From contig JAEWBG010000101.1 of the NCBI GenBank assembly GCA_023391335.1, forward strand, positions 229,293 through 293,292: a stretch of DNA of 64,000 nt. The letters are read 5' to 3'. The position numbers were made by a program, and so were the translations under genes. Source of the stretch: Pseudomonadota bacterium. GTDB lineage: Bacteria > Pseudomonadota > Gammaproteobacteria > Steroidobacterales > Steroidobacteraceae. The notes under the pieces were generated by a model. The model did not search any database. It was not told the origin of the DNA and was given only the letters and a program-made list of their open reading frames with translations. Of this stretch, positions 26,913 through 36,322 are shown in pieces (position 1 is the stretch's first letter; each line of letters opens with the position of its first letter).

Positions 26913-28312
26913 CGCCTAGAACCAGCACTGCTATGGGCGCGCTGTGTGTCGGCACACTTGCGTGGTTGCATGCACAGGCTTCTACCGCGGCACCGGCATG
27001 GTTGGATGCCAAGCTGGGCGGCGACACGACCGTGGCAGGCACCAACGAAAACGCATTCGCAAGACCGCTGCCGAATTTGCACTTGGCTGATCTTCGAAAA
27101 TTCACATTCGGCAATCGCATCTTCAACACCAATTGGGTGACCGCTCCAGCATCCGTGGATGCATTCGATGGACTGGGGCCGGTGTTCAATCGCGTGTCGT
27201 GCTCAGCGTGCCACACCCGCGACGGTCGAGGCCGGCCACCCGACTCGCCGCAAGAGCCGCTGCAATCGATGTTGATTCGCCTGAGTGTGCCGGGGACGAG
27301 TGCTCATGGAGCCGTCGTTCCGGTGCCGCACTATGGCGACCAACTCAACGAACGTGCGATCCAAGGCGTGCCCGCTGAAGGACGTGCGGTCGTTCGATTC
27401 ACTGAGCGAAACGGAGAGTATCCAGACGGCACGCCGTTTACGCTCGTCGTTCCCTCGTATGAATTCGTCGATCTTGCATTCGGGGCATTCCCGCCGGACG
27501 TGCAATTCTCGCCTCGCGTTGCAACGCCCGTGTTTGGTTTGGGCTTGCTCGAATCTGTGCCGAGTGAGGACATCGTGGCGCTCGCCGATCCGCAAGATGC
27601 GAACCGCGACGGCGTTTCTGGCAAGCCGAATTGGGTTTGGGATGCAGAAACTCAATCGCGCGAGCTGGGACGCTTCGGTTGGAAAGCGAATCAGCCCACG
27701 TTGCGCCAGCAGAATGCGAGTGCGGCGGTGGGCGATATCGGCATCACGACTTCTTTGTTCCCGCAGGAGAACATTGCCGAAGGGCAAGTTGCCGCCGCTG
27801 CAGCGCCAACGGGCAGCTCAGGTGCCGAGTCGGAGATGAAGGACGAGTTTTTCGAGCGGCTCACGTTCTATACGCAAACGCTTACGGTACCCGCGGCACG
27901 CGGTTTCGAGACTCTAGAGGTGCAGCGAGGCGCAACGTTGTTCGAGCACGTTCATTGCACGGCGTGTCACGTCCCGACTCTCTCCACTGCTAACGATTCG
28001 CCGCAAGAATTTCGCGCGCAGCGCATTCATCCGTTCACGGATCTGCTGCTGCATGACATGGGCTCGGAGCTTGCGGACGGACGGCCTGAGTTCGACGCGA
28101 GCGGCAGCGAGTGGCGGACCCCGCCGCTATGGGGCATTGGATTGACTGCGACCGTGAATCGGCACACCCGCTTCCTGCACGACGGACGCGCGCGTTCGAT
28201 CGAAGAAGCAGTGCTATGGCATGGCGGCGAAGCGCAAGGAGCGCGCGATGCGTTCATGCGTCTTTCCAAGTCGGATCGCGCGGCACTGCTCAAGTTCCTC
28301 GACGCGCTGTAG
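26909..28312 (+). CDS. Di-haem (DUF1111/DHOR) oxidoreductase
   Basis: The GTG at 26909 overlaps the imelysin stop. The 467-residue protein has an export signal (ending near QASTAAPA) and two haem c motifs: CSACH at residues 98-102, followed by TRDGRGRPP, and CTACH at residues 350-354 with HVPTLS. FTDLLLHDMGSELADG and LHDGRARSIEEAVLWHGGEA are standard for DHOR-type thiol oxidoreductase-like cytochromes. It would act as a periplasmic electron-transfer enzyme. Members commonly sit beside imelysin and may serve iron oxidation or reduction during uptake (inference). Confidence 0.9.
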   Translation: MTPRTSTAMGALCVGTLAWLHAQASTAAPAWLDAKLGGDTTVAGTNENAFARPLPNLHLADLRKFTFGNRIFNTNWVTAPASVDAFDGLGPVFNRVSCSACHTRDGRGRPPDSPQEPLQSMLIRLSVPGTSAHGAVVPVPHYGDQLNERAIQGVPAEGRAVVRFTERNGEYPDGTPFTLVVPSYEFVDLAFGAFPPDVQFSPRVATPVFGLGLLESVPSEDIVALADPQDANRDGVSGKPNWVWDAETQSRELGRFGWKANQPTLRQQNASAAVGDIGITTSLFPQENIAEGQVAAAAAPTGSSGAESEMKDEFFERLTFYTQTLTVPAARGFETLEVQRGATLFEHVHCTACHVPTLSTANDSPQEFRAQRIHPFTDLLLHDMGSELADGRPEFDASGSEWRTPPLWGIGLTATVNRHTRFLHDGRARSIEEAVLWHGGEAQGARDAFMRLSKSDRAALLKFLDAL

Positions 28313-28428
28313 CGCTACGCGTCATATCACTTTCACGTACCTGTCACTCGGCGTCGGTACGTTGGTCGTGCTGGGTTCGAAGCCGTTCGGCTTCGCTCGC
28401 ACTCACCATTTACTCCAAGGAGACTTTG

Positions 28429-29928
28429 ATGAAGAAGCTCATTGCGTTCGCCATCGCCACTGCGATGGCGTCCGGCGCGTACGCGCATGGCCACGACGAT
28501 CACGGCTATGGCCGCGATGTCGGCGAACAATACGAACAAATGATTCGTGCCAAGTCCGAAGAACTGTTCGGTATCGCCCGCCCGCTCGACGAGTCCTCCA
28601 GCATGTCGTTGACCCAGCAACAAGCTGAAGCCCATCCCGCAAAGCTGCTCACCGTCGCTGCCGGATTGCGCGTGCGCGTCGTAAGTGCCGCGTCCAACCT
28701 CGCGCCCGACATCGATCAGATGGTGCTCTGGCCGAACGACTTTGCGCCCACGCACATCATTGCGTGCAACGAGCAGGGCAGCAGCCAGGTCGGCGTGCAA
28801 CGTATTCGTTTGCAGGATGGCGGCGTCGAAAACATCATCAGTTCAGGTCTCTCCAGTTGCGATCCCATTCGACGCACGCCGTGGGGCACGATCGTCGCGG
28901 GCGAAGAAGCCGGCACCAAGGGACGCATCATCGAAATCCTCGATCCGGTGCATACGACCAACGTTGCAGTGCCTGCTTCCGGTTTTGGCGCAACGTCCGA
29001 TCCGACTCATGTCGTGAGCCGTCCGGCCCTCGGCCAATTCTCGTTCGAAGGTTTAGGCATTCTGCCGAACGGTGTCGTGTACTACACCGATGAAAATCGC
29101 CCCGGCAGCGGCGGTCTCGGCAATCCCGGTGGCGCAGTCGTGAAGTTCATTCCCTCCACCCTGTGGAATCCGAGCAATCCTTCGATTGCATCTCTCGACC
29201 AGTCGCCCTGGGCCGCAGGCAGCATCTACGGCTTGCGCTTGGGACGGAACGGCAACAACACCGACGTCGGCCAAGGCAATGAATATGGCCGCGGCGTGTG
29301 GGTTGAAATCACGGGTACCGCGCCGATCAATCTGCGCGCAGCCGCCAAAGACCTGAAGCTGACGAGCTTCTATCGGCCCGAAGATATGTCTGTGGATCTG
29401 AAGGCGTTGAAGGAGGGCAACGTACGCGTGTGCGGTACCAACACCGGCCAAGATGTGCCGGGGCTGGAAGGCGACAACCATTGGGGCGAAGTCTATTGCC
29501 TGACCGACGAATCGGTGGAAGCCGCCAGTGCGACTGCGATCGATACGGGCATCAACATCGCTTCGATTCCTGAGTATCAGCCGCTGATTCTTGGCACCGG
29601 CGACTTCGCGATGCCTGACAACATCGACATTCAGCCTGGACGCGGCCTCTTCGTGATGACCGAAGACGGCGAGGGTCCGATCTACTCGCCACCGCGCAAC
29701 AACGATATCTGGGCGTGCCTGGATGACGGCGAAGACTCAGATCATTTGAGCGATGGCTGCATCAAAGCTGCGACGCTCAACGATCTCACCGCCGAGCCCA
29801 CTGGCGGCTTTTTCGATGGCACTGGACGTCGCTACTTCATCAGCATCCAACACAACATCACCGGACACGGCGTTGTCTTGGAAGTCACGGGTTGGCAACC
29901 GAACCGCGGATGGTTCGGCGGCTGGTAA
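28429..29928 (+). CDS. PhoX-like (DUF839) secreted protein
   Basis: The ATG at 28429 has AAGGAG upstream and opens a 499-residue protein with a Sec-type signal (MKKLIAFAIATAMASGAYA). The body fits the PhoX/DUF839 beta-propeller family: TPWGTIVAGEEAG, GQFSFEGLGILPNGVVYYTDENRPGS (split here at FEG) and FYRPEDMSVD, plus CLDDGEDSDHLSDGC near the end. PhoX enzymes are calcium/iron-dependent phosphatases. Typical PhoX proteins carry a twin-arginine signal, which this one lacks, so the phosphatase call is only probable. It follows the imelysin pair by 116 nt on the same strand. Confidence 0.75.
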   Translation: MKKLIAFAIATAMASGAYAHGHDDHGYGRDVGEQYEQMIRAKSEELFGIARPLDESSSMSLTQQQAEAHPAKLLTVAAGLRVRVVSAASNLAPDIDQMVLWPNDFAPTHIIACNEQGSSQVGVQRIRLQDGGVENIISSGLSSCDPIRRTPWGTIVAGEEAGTKGRIIEILDPVHTTNVAVPASGFGATSDPTHVVSRPALGQFSFEGLGILPNGVVYYTDENRPGSGGLGNPGGAVVKFIPSTLWNPSNPSIASLDQSPWAAGSIYGLRLGRNGNNTDVGQGNEYGRGVWVEITGTAPINLRAAAKDLKLTSFYRPEDMSVDLKALKEGNVRVCGTNTGQDVPGLEGDNHWGEVYCLTDESVEAASATAIDTGINIASIPEYQPLILGTGDFAMPDNIDIQPGRGLFVMTEDGEGPIYSPPRNNDIWACLDDGEDSDHLSDGCIKAATLNDLTAEPTGGFFDGTGRRYFISIQHNITGHGVVLEVTGWQPNRGWFGGW

Positions 29929-29939
29929 TCAAAATGGCG

Positions 29940-29965
29940 GATCTGCCGCAGGGATGCGGCAGATC
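29940..29965. terminator. Bidirectional 10-bp hairpin between convergent genes
   Basis: GATCTGCCGC (29940-29949), loop AGGGAT and GCGGCAGATC (29956-29965) form a perfect stem in the 38-nt space between the PhoX-like stop and the GH31 stop. It could end both transcripts. Confidence 0.7.
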
Positions 29966-29966
29966 G

Positions 29967-32213
29967 TCACAGTGCGATAGTCAGGTCGTTACTCTTTCCG
30001 GCGACGAGCGTCACGAGCAACGTGTTGGCTGCAGCATCGAAGTGTGATTGCGCTTGCATGCCGTTGAGGGACACCGCTTTCGGCGCGCGTGCCAAGACGA
30101 CTTCAATCGCCGCGGTTCCTTTCAGTGCCGGCACGGTGAGTCGAACTGCATTGCGCTCGCTCGAGAGCCGAATGGGTTTGGACTGATTGCCATCGTTCAC
30201 ATCGACATAGATGAACTCGTTGGCGCCCCGTGAACTGGGGAACGCGTGAATCGTGAGTTCAGGTGCGGATGAACTCCACGCGCGATCGTTGCCGCGATAC
30301 ACATTTCCCGTCACATAAATGCTGTTGGCGCGAACGAAGCGCGGCAGCTTCGCCAAAGGTGCGTCGATATCGACGAACTTACCGCCGGCGTAACGCAGAG
30401 AGGCATTGTCATAGTCGTGCCATTCGCCTGCGGGTAGATAAACACGTCGTCGATTTTCGGGACCGAACACCGGTGCGACCAGGATGGCATCGCCCAAGTA
30501 AAACTCGTCCCAAATGTCATAGGTTTTCGCGTCCTGCAAATGCCGGTAAGCAAGCGGCTGCATTAAGGTGCCGGTTTGCGAGCTGGTGCGCGCAAGCGAG
30601 TAGAGATACGGCAGTAAACGCATGCGTTCTTCGCATGCGGCACGAAAGAGCTGTTGTAGCTCGGCATCGTAGTGCCAGGGCAGACGATCGCGCCCTTCGC
30701 CGCCGGCGCCATCCAGCTTGATTTCGAACAGCCCGCTCATGCTGCCGGCCTGCAGCCAGCGCGCGTAGAACGCTTGCGGAATGTAGCCTTCGCCTTGATA
30801 CCCGCCGACATCCGAACCCCACACCGGAAAGCCCATGAAAGAGGCACGTGCGGCGTTCGCGAAGTTGCCTTTGAGTCCTTCCCAATTCGTGCGCGGATCG
30901 CCGCCCCAGAGCGCCGACAGATAGGGTTGAGTGCGGTGAATCGCGGCCCGCGCAAAGGTGAATTGGTCATCGCCGAACGACGACCTCAGCGCATCGTCGT
31001 GCACTTTGGCCATTAAATAAGTGTAGGTGTTGCGTTTGGCAGCGGGCGTCACGCTCTCGTCGCGCCAATCCTCGAACTCCGGGAACACTTCATCGGCGCG
31101 ATCGATCTTCACGCCCTTCACCCCGAATGCGAACTGATTGCGCTGCAGCTCATCCTGATAAGCGCGTACGGACGGCGTATCGGTGAGATCGATATACGTG
31201 AATTTCCCCGCGAGATGTTTCGGTAGCCGCGCATCTCCGAATGTCGCTGGCGTCACCCACGTCATGAACGCCAGGCCTTGTTCGCGCAAGCTCGCAATCC
31301 ATTGCGCGGGATTCGCGAACAGCGGACTGAAATTCATGTGCGACCAGCCGTGAGCGCCATCGCTGTATGGCCGATCGACCAGCCATGACGTAAACGGAAT
31401 GCGCAGTTCGCTCATGCGCTTCACGTCATCGAGGATCTCTGCGGCACCGCCGTTGTTCTGATCGCGCCAGCCGACCGGACCCATGGCCCAGATCGGCACG
31501 GCTTTCGGTGCGCCGATCAGATCGAAATACGCGCGCTGAATCTCACGGCCATCCTCGCCGAGAAACACATGCCAATCCAAGGTCCCCGTTTCGTGATGGA
31601 TGCGAGTCTTGTTGTTGATCGCAAGCTCGTAACGGCCGCGGGCGAACGTGTCGAAGAATGCGCCGTAGCCGGCGCTACTCATATAAAAAGCGGAATAAGC
31701 GGACGCGTAGTTCTCGTGTATCGACTCGCCTTCACTCGCGACATCGACGTTGATCGATGTGCCGCTGAGGTCAGGAGAGAGCCGGTTGTCAGGCTGCAGC
31801 GGTTCCGATAAGCCAAAGAAGTGATCGCCCAACGCATCGAACTCGAGCGTGACTTGGTGCGCCCACTGGGGATTCGCGAACAGCCGGAAGCCATGCGCCT
31901 CTTTGGAAATCGTCACTTCCACCGGCAGCGCGGCGGTGTCCTCGGGACGCTGGTAGAAGAAGGCCGTAGCGGGAAACTCACCGACGAGAACGATGTGCTG
32001 GCCATCGTGCTGAGTGACTTTCCAGCCGGTCGCGCTCGAGTAGTTGAAGCGAATGTCGCTGAGCCGGAACAGCTCTCGCGATTGCTCTTGCAAGGTGATG
32101 CGCCCGTCCTTGGCCGTGAGCTTGGCATTGCCGACAACGAGTTCTTCGGCATTGGCGGCATCCGCGGCGCAAACAAGAGCCAGGCCGACGAGCACAACAC
32201 GAACAATCTGCAT
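29967..32213 (-). CDS. Glycoside hydrolase family 31 protein
   Basis: I place the start at the ATG 32213 (MQIVRVVLVGLALVCAADAANA is the signal peptide); seven further codons are open upstream. The 748-residue protein has an N-terminal galactose-mutarotase-like beta domain (about 25-225), a GH31 TIM barrel (about 235-560) with the nucleophile region GVKIDRADEVFPEF and the acid/base region LWGGDPRTNW, and C-terminal beta domains (LGDAILVAPVFGPENRRRVY). GH31 members are alpha-glucosidases, alpha-xylosidases and relatives. The exact sugar cannot be read from the sequence. Export suggests processing of oligosaccharides in the periplasm. Confidence 0.9.
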   Translation of the reverse strand: MQIVRVVLVGLALVCAADAANAEELVVGNAKLTAKDGRITLQEQSRELFRLSDIRFNYSSATGWKVTQHDGQHIVLVGEFPATAFFYQRPEDTAALPVEVTISKEAHGFRLFANPQWAHQVTLEFDALGDHFFGLSEPLQPDNRLSPDLSGTSINVDVASEGESIHENYASAYSAFYMSSAGYGAFFDTFARGRYELAINNKTRIHHETGTLDWHVFLGEDGREIQRAYFDLIGAPKAVPIWAMGPVGWRDQNNGGAAEILDDVKRMSELRIPFTSWLVDRPYSDGAHGWSHMNFSPLFANPAQWIASLREQGLAFMTWVTPATFGDARLPKHLAGKFTYIDLTDTPSVRAYQDELQRNQFAFGVKGVKIDRADEVFPEFEDWRDESVTPAAKRNTYTYLMAKVHDDALRSSFGDDQFTFARAAIHRTQPYLSALWGGDPRTNWEGLKGNFANAARASFMGFPVWGSDVGGYQGEGYIPQAFYARWLQAGSMSGLFEIKLDGAGGEGRDRLPWHYDAELQQLFRAACEERMRLLPYLYSLARTSSQTGTLMQPLAYRHLQDAKTYDIWDEFYLGDAILVAPVFGPENRRRVYLPAGEWHDYDNASLRYAGGKFVDIDAPLAKLPRFVRANSIYVTGNVYRGNDRAWSSSAPELTIHAFPSSRGANEFIYVDVNDGNQSKPIRLSSERNAVRLTVPALKGTAAIEVVLARAPKAVSLNGMQAQSHFDAAANTLLVTLVAGKSNDLTIAL

Positions 32214-32313
32214 AACGAGCCCTGGATGTTGCAAGGGCCCGCAGAATAACGCGCGTTGCTGCTGTGCGCGAGGCGTGAGCGATCGAGTCGAACACGCCGG
32301 ATAGTGGTGCGCT

Positions 32314-32538
32314 CTAGGCGGCAGCGCGCTTTCTGCTTGCGGTCTTCCGAGTGCTCTTGCGAGCAGTCTTCTTTTTGCTTGCCTTCTTCTTGGCAGCAGC
32401 TCGTTCCGCCGCGCTCGAGCGCTTCACGTCCTGTCCGTGTGCACGCTTATACGATTGGATGTCTTCGAACCGGCCGGTCTTCGAGCGCTTTGCATACAGC
32501 TTGGTCCCAGAGCGGCTTCGCAATGTTGTTCTCGCCAT
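32314..32538 (-). CDS. Small histone-H1-like basic protein, 74 aa
   Basis: The ATG at 32538 follows AAGGGGACTC; the 37-codon upstream extension is basic noise. The N-terminal half (MARTTLRSRSGTKLYAKRSK, then TGRFEDIQSYKRAHGQDVKR) belongs to a small conserved proteobacterial family. The C-terminal half is an Ala/Lys/Arg tail (AAAKKKASKKKTARKSTRKT and RKRAAA) like bacterial H1 analogues. It probably binds nucleic acid non-specifically. The specific role is unknown. It stands alone between the GH31 gene and a divergent secreted protein. Confidence 0.8.
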   Translation of the reverse strand: MARTTLRSRSGTKLYAKRSKTGRFEDIQSYKRAHGQDVKRSSAAERAAAKKKASKKKTARKSTRKTASRKRAAA

Positions 32539-32697
32539 GTGAGTCCCCTTTGATGAGTACTTACCGGTGCAGAAACGCTGACTGCGCAATCCAGTTCCGA
32601 GTACACGTCTCCGATGGGTAGTGCCTACGCGTTGAATGCTGCGTGGCACTGCTGCACTCTAGCCATTGGACATCCGCTATCAGTCGAAGAGTTCACA

Positions 32698-33663
32698 ATG
32701 AAATCGATTCACCATCTTTCGCTTTGTATCGCCACCTTGGCTGCCCTTACCGGTATGCATGCGGCGTTTGCCGCCGAGCGCAAGGCGCGGCTGACCATCG
32801 AAGTCCAAGTCACCGGCGATGAGACTTGGCGCGGCATCGGCAAGAGCAGCGATCAAGCAAAGGTGAAGGTGTCCCAGCATCTGACGCTGACCACCTTCGT
32901 GAAGAGCGACGGAGAACTCGTCGATTTCAACCCCAAGGATCCCAACTATGGCGAGCAGCAAATGCAGAAGGCCGCCAAGGTGACTCAGGCAGTTGCCGCA
33001 GCAAAGGGTTCGAAAGCGCCGGCAAAGACTCAAGAGGAGATGCAGGTCTATTTGGAAGCGAAAGCCAAGGCCTGTAATGGCGATTCGGCATGCCTGCTGA
33101 AACTCAGCGACGAAGCGGCGCAATGGGGGGCGCAACTCAATGGCGAACCGGCGGAGCAGGACGAAGCATCCGACGAAGCTTCCGGTGCGGGCCACTTCCT
33201 GCAGTACTTCGGCTACTCCAATTGCGGTGCCACGATGAGAACGCAGGTCGACGATACGACCGAAGGCTCGTACGCAGACGTAAACGGTGCGGTGCCGTTC
33301 CAAGTCAAAGCGCATGCCGACTATGCCGGCACGAAGGAAGATCGCGAACTGCTCTGCACGCAAACCAACGTGGTCGTGGATACGCAGAAGGAGCTCATGT
33401 ACACCGATGGCTTGCTCGTCTTCGACGTGAAAGGTGAGATCACGCGCACGGAGAAGGGGAAGACGCAAACAATCAAAGAAACACTGCCGCTGAAAGGCGA
33501 AGCGTTCGGCTGGGTGAGCTCGCAGTTGCGCGAAGCCCCGCTGAGCGGCAAGCGCCAAGCAACCATCACGCTTCGCAAGCCGAACGGGAGCAACGTGCCC
33601 TTCTCAGCCAACGCTCAGGGCACCGCAAAAATCGAACTCACGTGGCGTTTTGAGGCGCTTTGA
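32698..33663 (+). CDS. Secreted protein, function unknown
   Basis: The start is the ATG at 32698, giving a signal peptide MKSIHHLSLCIATLAALTGM ending HAAFA|AERK; the 28-codon extension lacks one. The 321-residue product has a charged, probably alpha-helical middle (about 85-165, with AAKVTQAVAAAKGSKAPAK and an acidic stretch EPAEQDEASDEASGAG) between two beta-rich parts. No membrane segment, lipobox or catalytic motif is visible. I do not recognise a family. Confidence 0.75.
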   Translation: MKSIHHLSLCIATLAALTGMHAAFAAERKARLTIEVQVTGDETWRGIGKSSDQAKVKVSQHLTLTTFVKSDGELVDFNPKDPNYGEQQMQKAAKVTQAVAAAKGSKAPAKTQEEMQVYLEAKAKACNGDSACLLKLSDEAAQWGAQLNGEPAEQDEASDEASGAGHFLQYFGYSNCGATMRTQVDDTTEGSYADVNGAVPFQVKAHADYAGTKEDRELLCTQTNVVVDTQKELMYTDGLLVFDVKGEITRTEKGKTQTIKETLPLKGEAFGWVSSQLREAPLSGKRQATITLRKPNGSNVPFSANAQGTAKIELTWRFEAL

Positions 33664-34026
33664 TCTCGGATGATTTCGGCTGCAACGCAAACAAAGACTC
33701 GGAGCAACACAGAGATCACAAGGATGCTCTTTTCTGGGTGATGGGGTGATGGAGTGAGAGCGCTTTGCGCGTGAACGGTGAAGGTTGGGAACGCTGGTTC
33801 GCACTTCACGCGCAGCACACATCCCATTGCATCCAATCTCCGTGCTCTCCGTGTGAAATACGAATCCTGTCTCTCTGGCGGCCATGCTCTTTTCCGCGTG
33901 ATGAGGTGATGGGGTGAGGAGTGAAAGCGCTTTGCGCGTGAACGGTGAAGGTTGGCACGCTGGTTCGCACTTCACGCGCAGCTCTCACGCGAGCTGCTGC
34001 TCGCTCTCACCTTTTCACCTTCCTAC
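33664..34026. repeat. Intergenic region filled by two repeat copies (C1 and C2)
   Basis: This 363-nt gap has no gene. Two copies of a unit of about 95 nt lie at 33724-33816 and 33884-33982. Both start ATGCTCTTTTC, pass through GCGCTTTGCGCGTGAACGGT and end CGCTGGTTCGCACTTCACGC followed by GCAGC. Between them is an ACGGAG-type half (CTCCGTGCTCTCCGTGTGAA). The right end (GCTCGCTCTCACCTTTTCAC) is complementary to the GTGA-rich left arms, so the whole forms a large imperfect palindrome downstream of both convergent genes. Confidence 0.75.
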
Positions 34027-36123
34027 TCAATCCCACATCTTGCGCAACGCCGCTGCCACATCGATGCGAGCACTGTGTGCAGCCGTTTCGCGCACGCCGC
34101 CCGGCGCTTCGGGCCAGCCTTTGCTTTCGAAGCACTGCATGAGCTTCTCCGTCATGAAGCGGCTGCGAGCGCCGTAGACGTGAGCATCGCCGGTGCGGCT
34201 TTGTTGCGTGATGTAGTACTTGAGCGGTGCGATCAAATGTAAGTGCCGCTTGGCGCGCGTCATCGCGACGTAAAGCAAGCGCCGTTCTTCTTCGATGAGA
34301 TCCGGGCGCCCGGCTGCGTGCTCGTTCGGGAAATTGCCATCGGCTACGTTCAACACGTACACCGAATCCCATTCCTGGCCTTTCGCGGAATGCACGGTGG
34401 AGAGAATCAGATAGTCCTCATCCAATAGCGGCGGCCCTGCGAGATCGCCCGTCACTTGCGGCGGATCCAAGGTGAGTTCGGTGACGAACTGCTCGCGAGA
34501 CGTGTACTGCCCCGCGATTCGCTCTAACTGTTCGATATCTGCAGCGCGAACGGCCGCGGCATCGTAGATGCGCTGCAGATGAGGTTCGTACCATTGGCGC
34601 ACGCGGCCGATTTGGCCGTGCCATTCATCGGTCGCTTTCAAATCTTCGAGCATGCCCAGGAGCGCTGACCAATCCTCGCTCGCGGCTGGGGGCATCTGGT
34701 ACTGCGACAGCACTGACCAGTCGAAGCCGCTCGCTTCGAACACCTTCAGGCAGCGGTCTGCCGTGGTCGGTCCGATACCGGGCAGCAATTGCAGCACTCT
34801 GAAACCCGCGATCCGATTGCGCGCGTTATCGGCCCAACGCAGCACCGCAAGCACATCTTTGACGTGGGCGGCCTCCAAGAACTTCAGCCCGCCATACTTC
34901 ACATACGGGATGTTGCGACGAATGAGTTCGAGCTCCAGCACATCGCTATGGTGCGAGGTGCGCATGAGTACCGCCTGCTTGCGCAACAGGACGCCTTGTT
35001 CGCGCGCTGCTAGCACTTGCTCCACGATGTAGAGCGCCTGCGCCTGATCGTCCTGGACCGATACATACGATGGCTTGCGCTGTGCAGTCGTCTGCGAATA
35101 TAGCTGCTTGCGATGCTGCCGCGCGCTTTCGCTCATGAGTTGATTGGCTGCATCCAGAATCGGCTGCACCGACCGATAGTTCTGCTCGAGCGTCACGATT
35201 TGCGCTCGCGGCGCGAAGCGATCCGGGAACTGCAGGATGTTCTCGACACTCGCAGCTCGGAACGAATAAATCGCTTGGGCATCGTCGCCAACGACACACA
35301 CGCCGCGACCATGGGGCTTGAGCGCGTGGACGATCTCGGCTTGCAGAATGTTCGTGTCTTGGTACTCATCGATCAGAACATGATCGAAGCGCTCGCCGAT
35401 CTCGCGCGCCACCGCAGGTTCTTGCATCAGCAAGTGCCAGTACAACAGCAGGTCGTCGTAGTCGAGCAGCTGCTGCGTATGTTTGACCTCGACGTACTTG
35501 CGAAACAGTTGCGTGAGATCGTCGTGCCAATCGGCACACCAGGGAAAGTTTTCCTTCAATGTGTCCAGCAAGGGACGGCGGCTATTCACGCGATGCGAAT
35601 AGATCGCGAGACAAGTGTCCTTGCGCGGGAACCGCTTGTCTTTGTTCGAGAAGCCGAGTTGATGGCGCACTAGATCGATCAGATCCGCAGCATCGCCGCG
35701 ATCCAACACCGAGAACGAGGGTTGCAGTCCGAGCACCTGGGCGTACTCGCGTAGCAGCCGATTGCCGATGGAATGAAAGGTTCCTGACCAAGCGAGCTTA
35801 GGCACTGCGGGAATCGATGTGCCCGGCGTTGAGCGCTGCAGGGTCTCTGCGATGATGCGCTCGGCACGCCGTTGCATTTCTTGTGCGGCTCGTCGCGTGA
35901 ACGTGAGCAATAGGATGCGCTCCGCATTGACACGATTGAGCAGTAGATGGGCGACGCGGTGTGCGAGCGTGTTCGTCTTACCGGTACCGGCGCCCGCAAC
36001 GATCAACAAGGGATCGGAGACAAACTTGCCGTCTTCTTCTCGTCCGAACATTGCCGCTTGCCGCTGGGCGGCGTTCAGATGCGGGGCAAACTCGGCAAGG
36101 GAATTACTGACAGCGGCGTTCAT
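34027..36123 (-). CDS. UvrD/Rep-like SF1A DNA helicase
   Basis: The 698-residue protein carries the superfamily 1A motifs in order: Q motif (LNAAQRQAAM), Walker A AGAGTGKT at residues 43-50, motif Ia LLLTFTRRAAQEM, motif II DEYQDTN near residue 255, motif III VVGDDAQAIYSFRAA, motif IV LEQNYRS, motif V LSTVHSAKGQEWD and motif VI YVAMTRAKRHL. It unwinds DNA 3' to 5' in repair or replication restart. It is shorter than UvrD I proteins and lacks a PcrA-type tail. It ends in RIDVAAALRKMWD. Rep-like is an alternative label. It is divergent from topoisomerase IB. Confidence 0.92.
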   Translation of the reverse strand: MNAAVSNSLAEFAPHLNAAQRQAAMFGREEDGKFVSDPLLIVAGAGTGKTNTLAHRVAHLLLNRVNAERILLLTFTRRAAQEMQRRAERIIAETLQRSTPGTSIPAVPKLAWSGTFHSIGNRLLREYAQVLGLQPSFSVLDRGDAADLIDLVRHQLGFSNKDKRFPRKDTCLAIYSHRVNSRRPLLDTLKENFPWCADWHDDLTQLFRKYVEVKHTQQLLDYDDLLLYWHLLMQEPAVAREIGERFDHVLIDEYQDTNILQAEIVHALKPHGRGVCVVGDDAQAIYSFRAASVENILQFPDRFAPRAQIVTLEQNYRSVQPILDAANQLMSESARQHRKQLYSQTTAQRKPSYVSVQDDQAQALYIVEQVLAAREQGVLLRKQAVLMRTSHHSDVLELELIRRNIPYVKYGGLKFLEAAHVKDVLAVLRWADNARNRIAGFRVLQLLPGIGPTTADRCLKVFEASGFDWSVLSQYQMPPAASEDWSALLGMLEDLKATDEWHGQIGRVRQWYEPHLQRIYDAAAVRAADIEQLERIAGQYTSREQFVTELTLDPPQVTGDLAGPPLLDEDYLILSTVHSAKGQEWDSVYVLNVADGNFPNEHAAGRPDLIEEERRLLYVAMTRAKRHLHLIAPLKYYITQQSRTGDAHVYGARSRFMTEKLMQCFESKGWPEAPGGVRETAAHSARIDVAAALRKMWD

Positions 36124-36163
36124 GATGCTAATGATGACGCAAACTGGATATTAAAACAGCTGG

Positions 36164-36268
36164 CCAGTGAGGGAGTGAGGGAGTGAGGAAGTGAGCAGAG
36201 CGGGTGAAGTGCAAGTTTGGCCCGCGCATCTCACCGCCTCACTTTCTCACGTCTCACCGCGGGCGGAA
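36164..36268. repeat. Intergenic GTGA/TCAC palindromic element, copy D
   Basis: The left arm is a tandem of GTGAGGGA units ending GTGAGGAAGTGAG (36183-36195). The right arm CTCACTTTCTCAC (36238-36250) is its complement with one mismatch, followed by GTCTCACCGCGGGCGG. It lies between the divergent helicase and the small membrane protein/topoisomerase pair. Confidence 0.65.
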
Positions 36269-36322
36269 CCGCCTTTTTACTCACGGCGTTGCTGCTGCAC
36301 ACAAGCAAATCGCGAGAGTGTC

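Noticed and set aside
32680..33558. 292-codon frame opposite the secreted protein at 32698-33663
   Set aside because: The plus-strand gene has a signal peptide and natural composition. The antisense frame is low-complexity (Leu/Arg/His) and lacks any motif.
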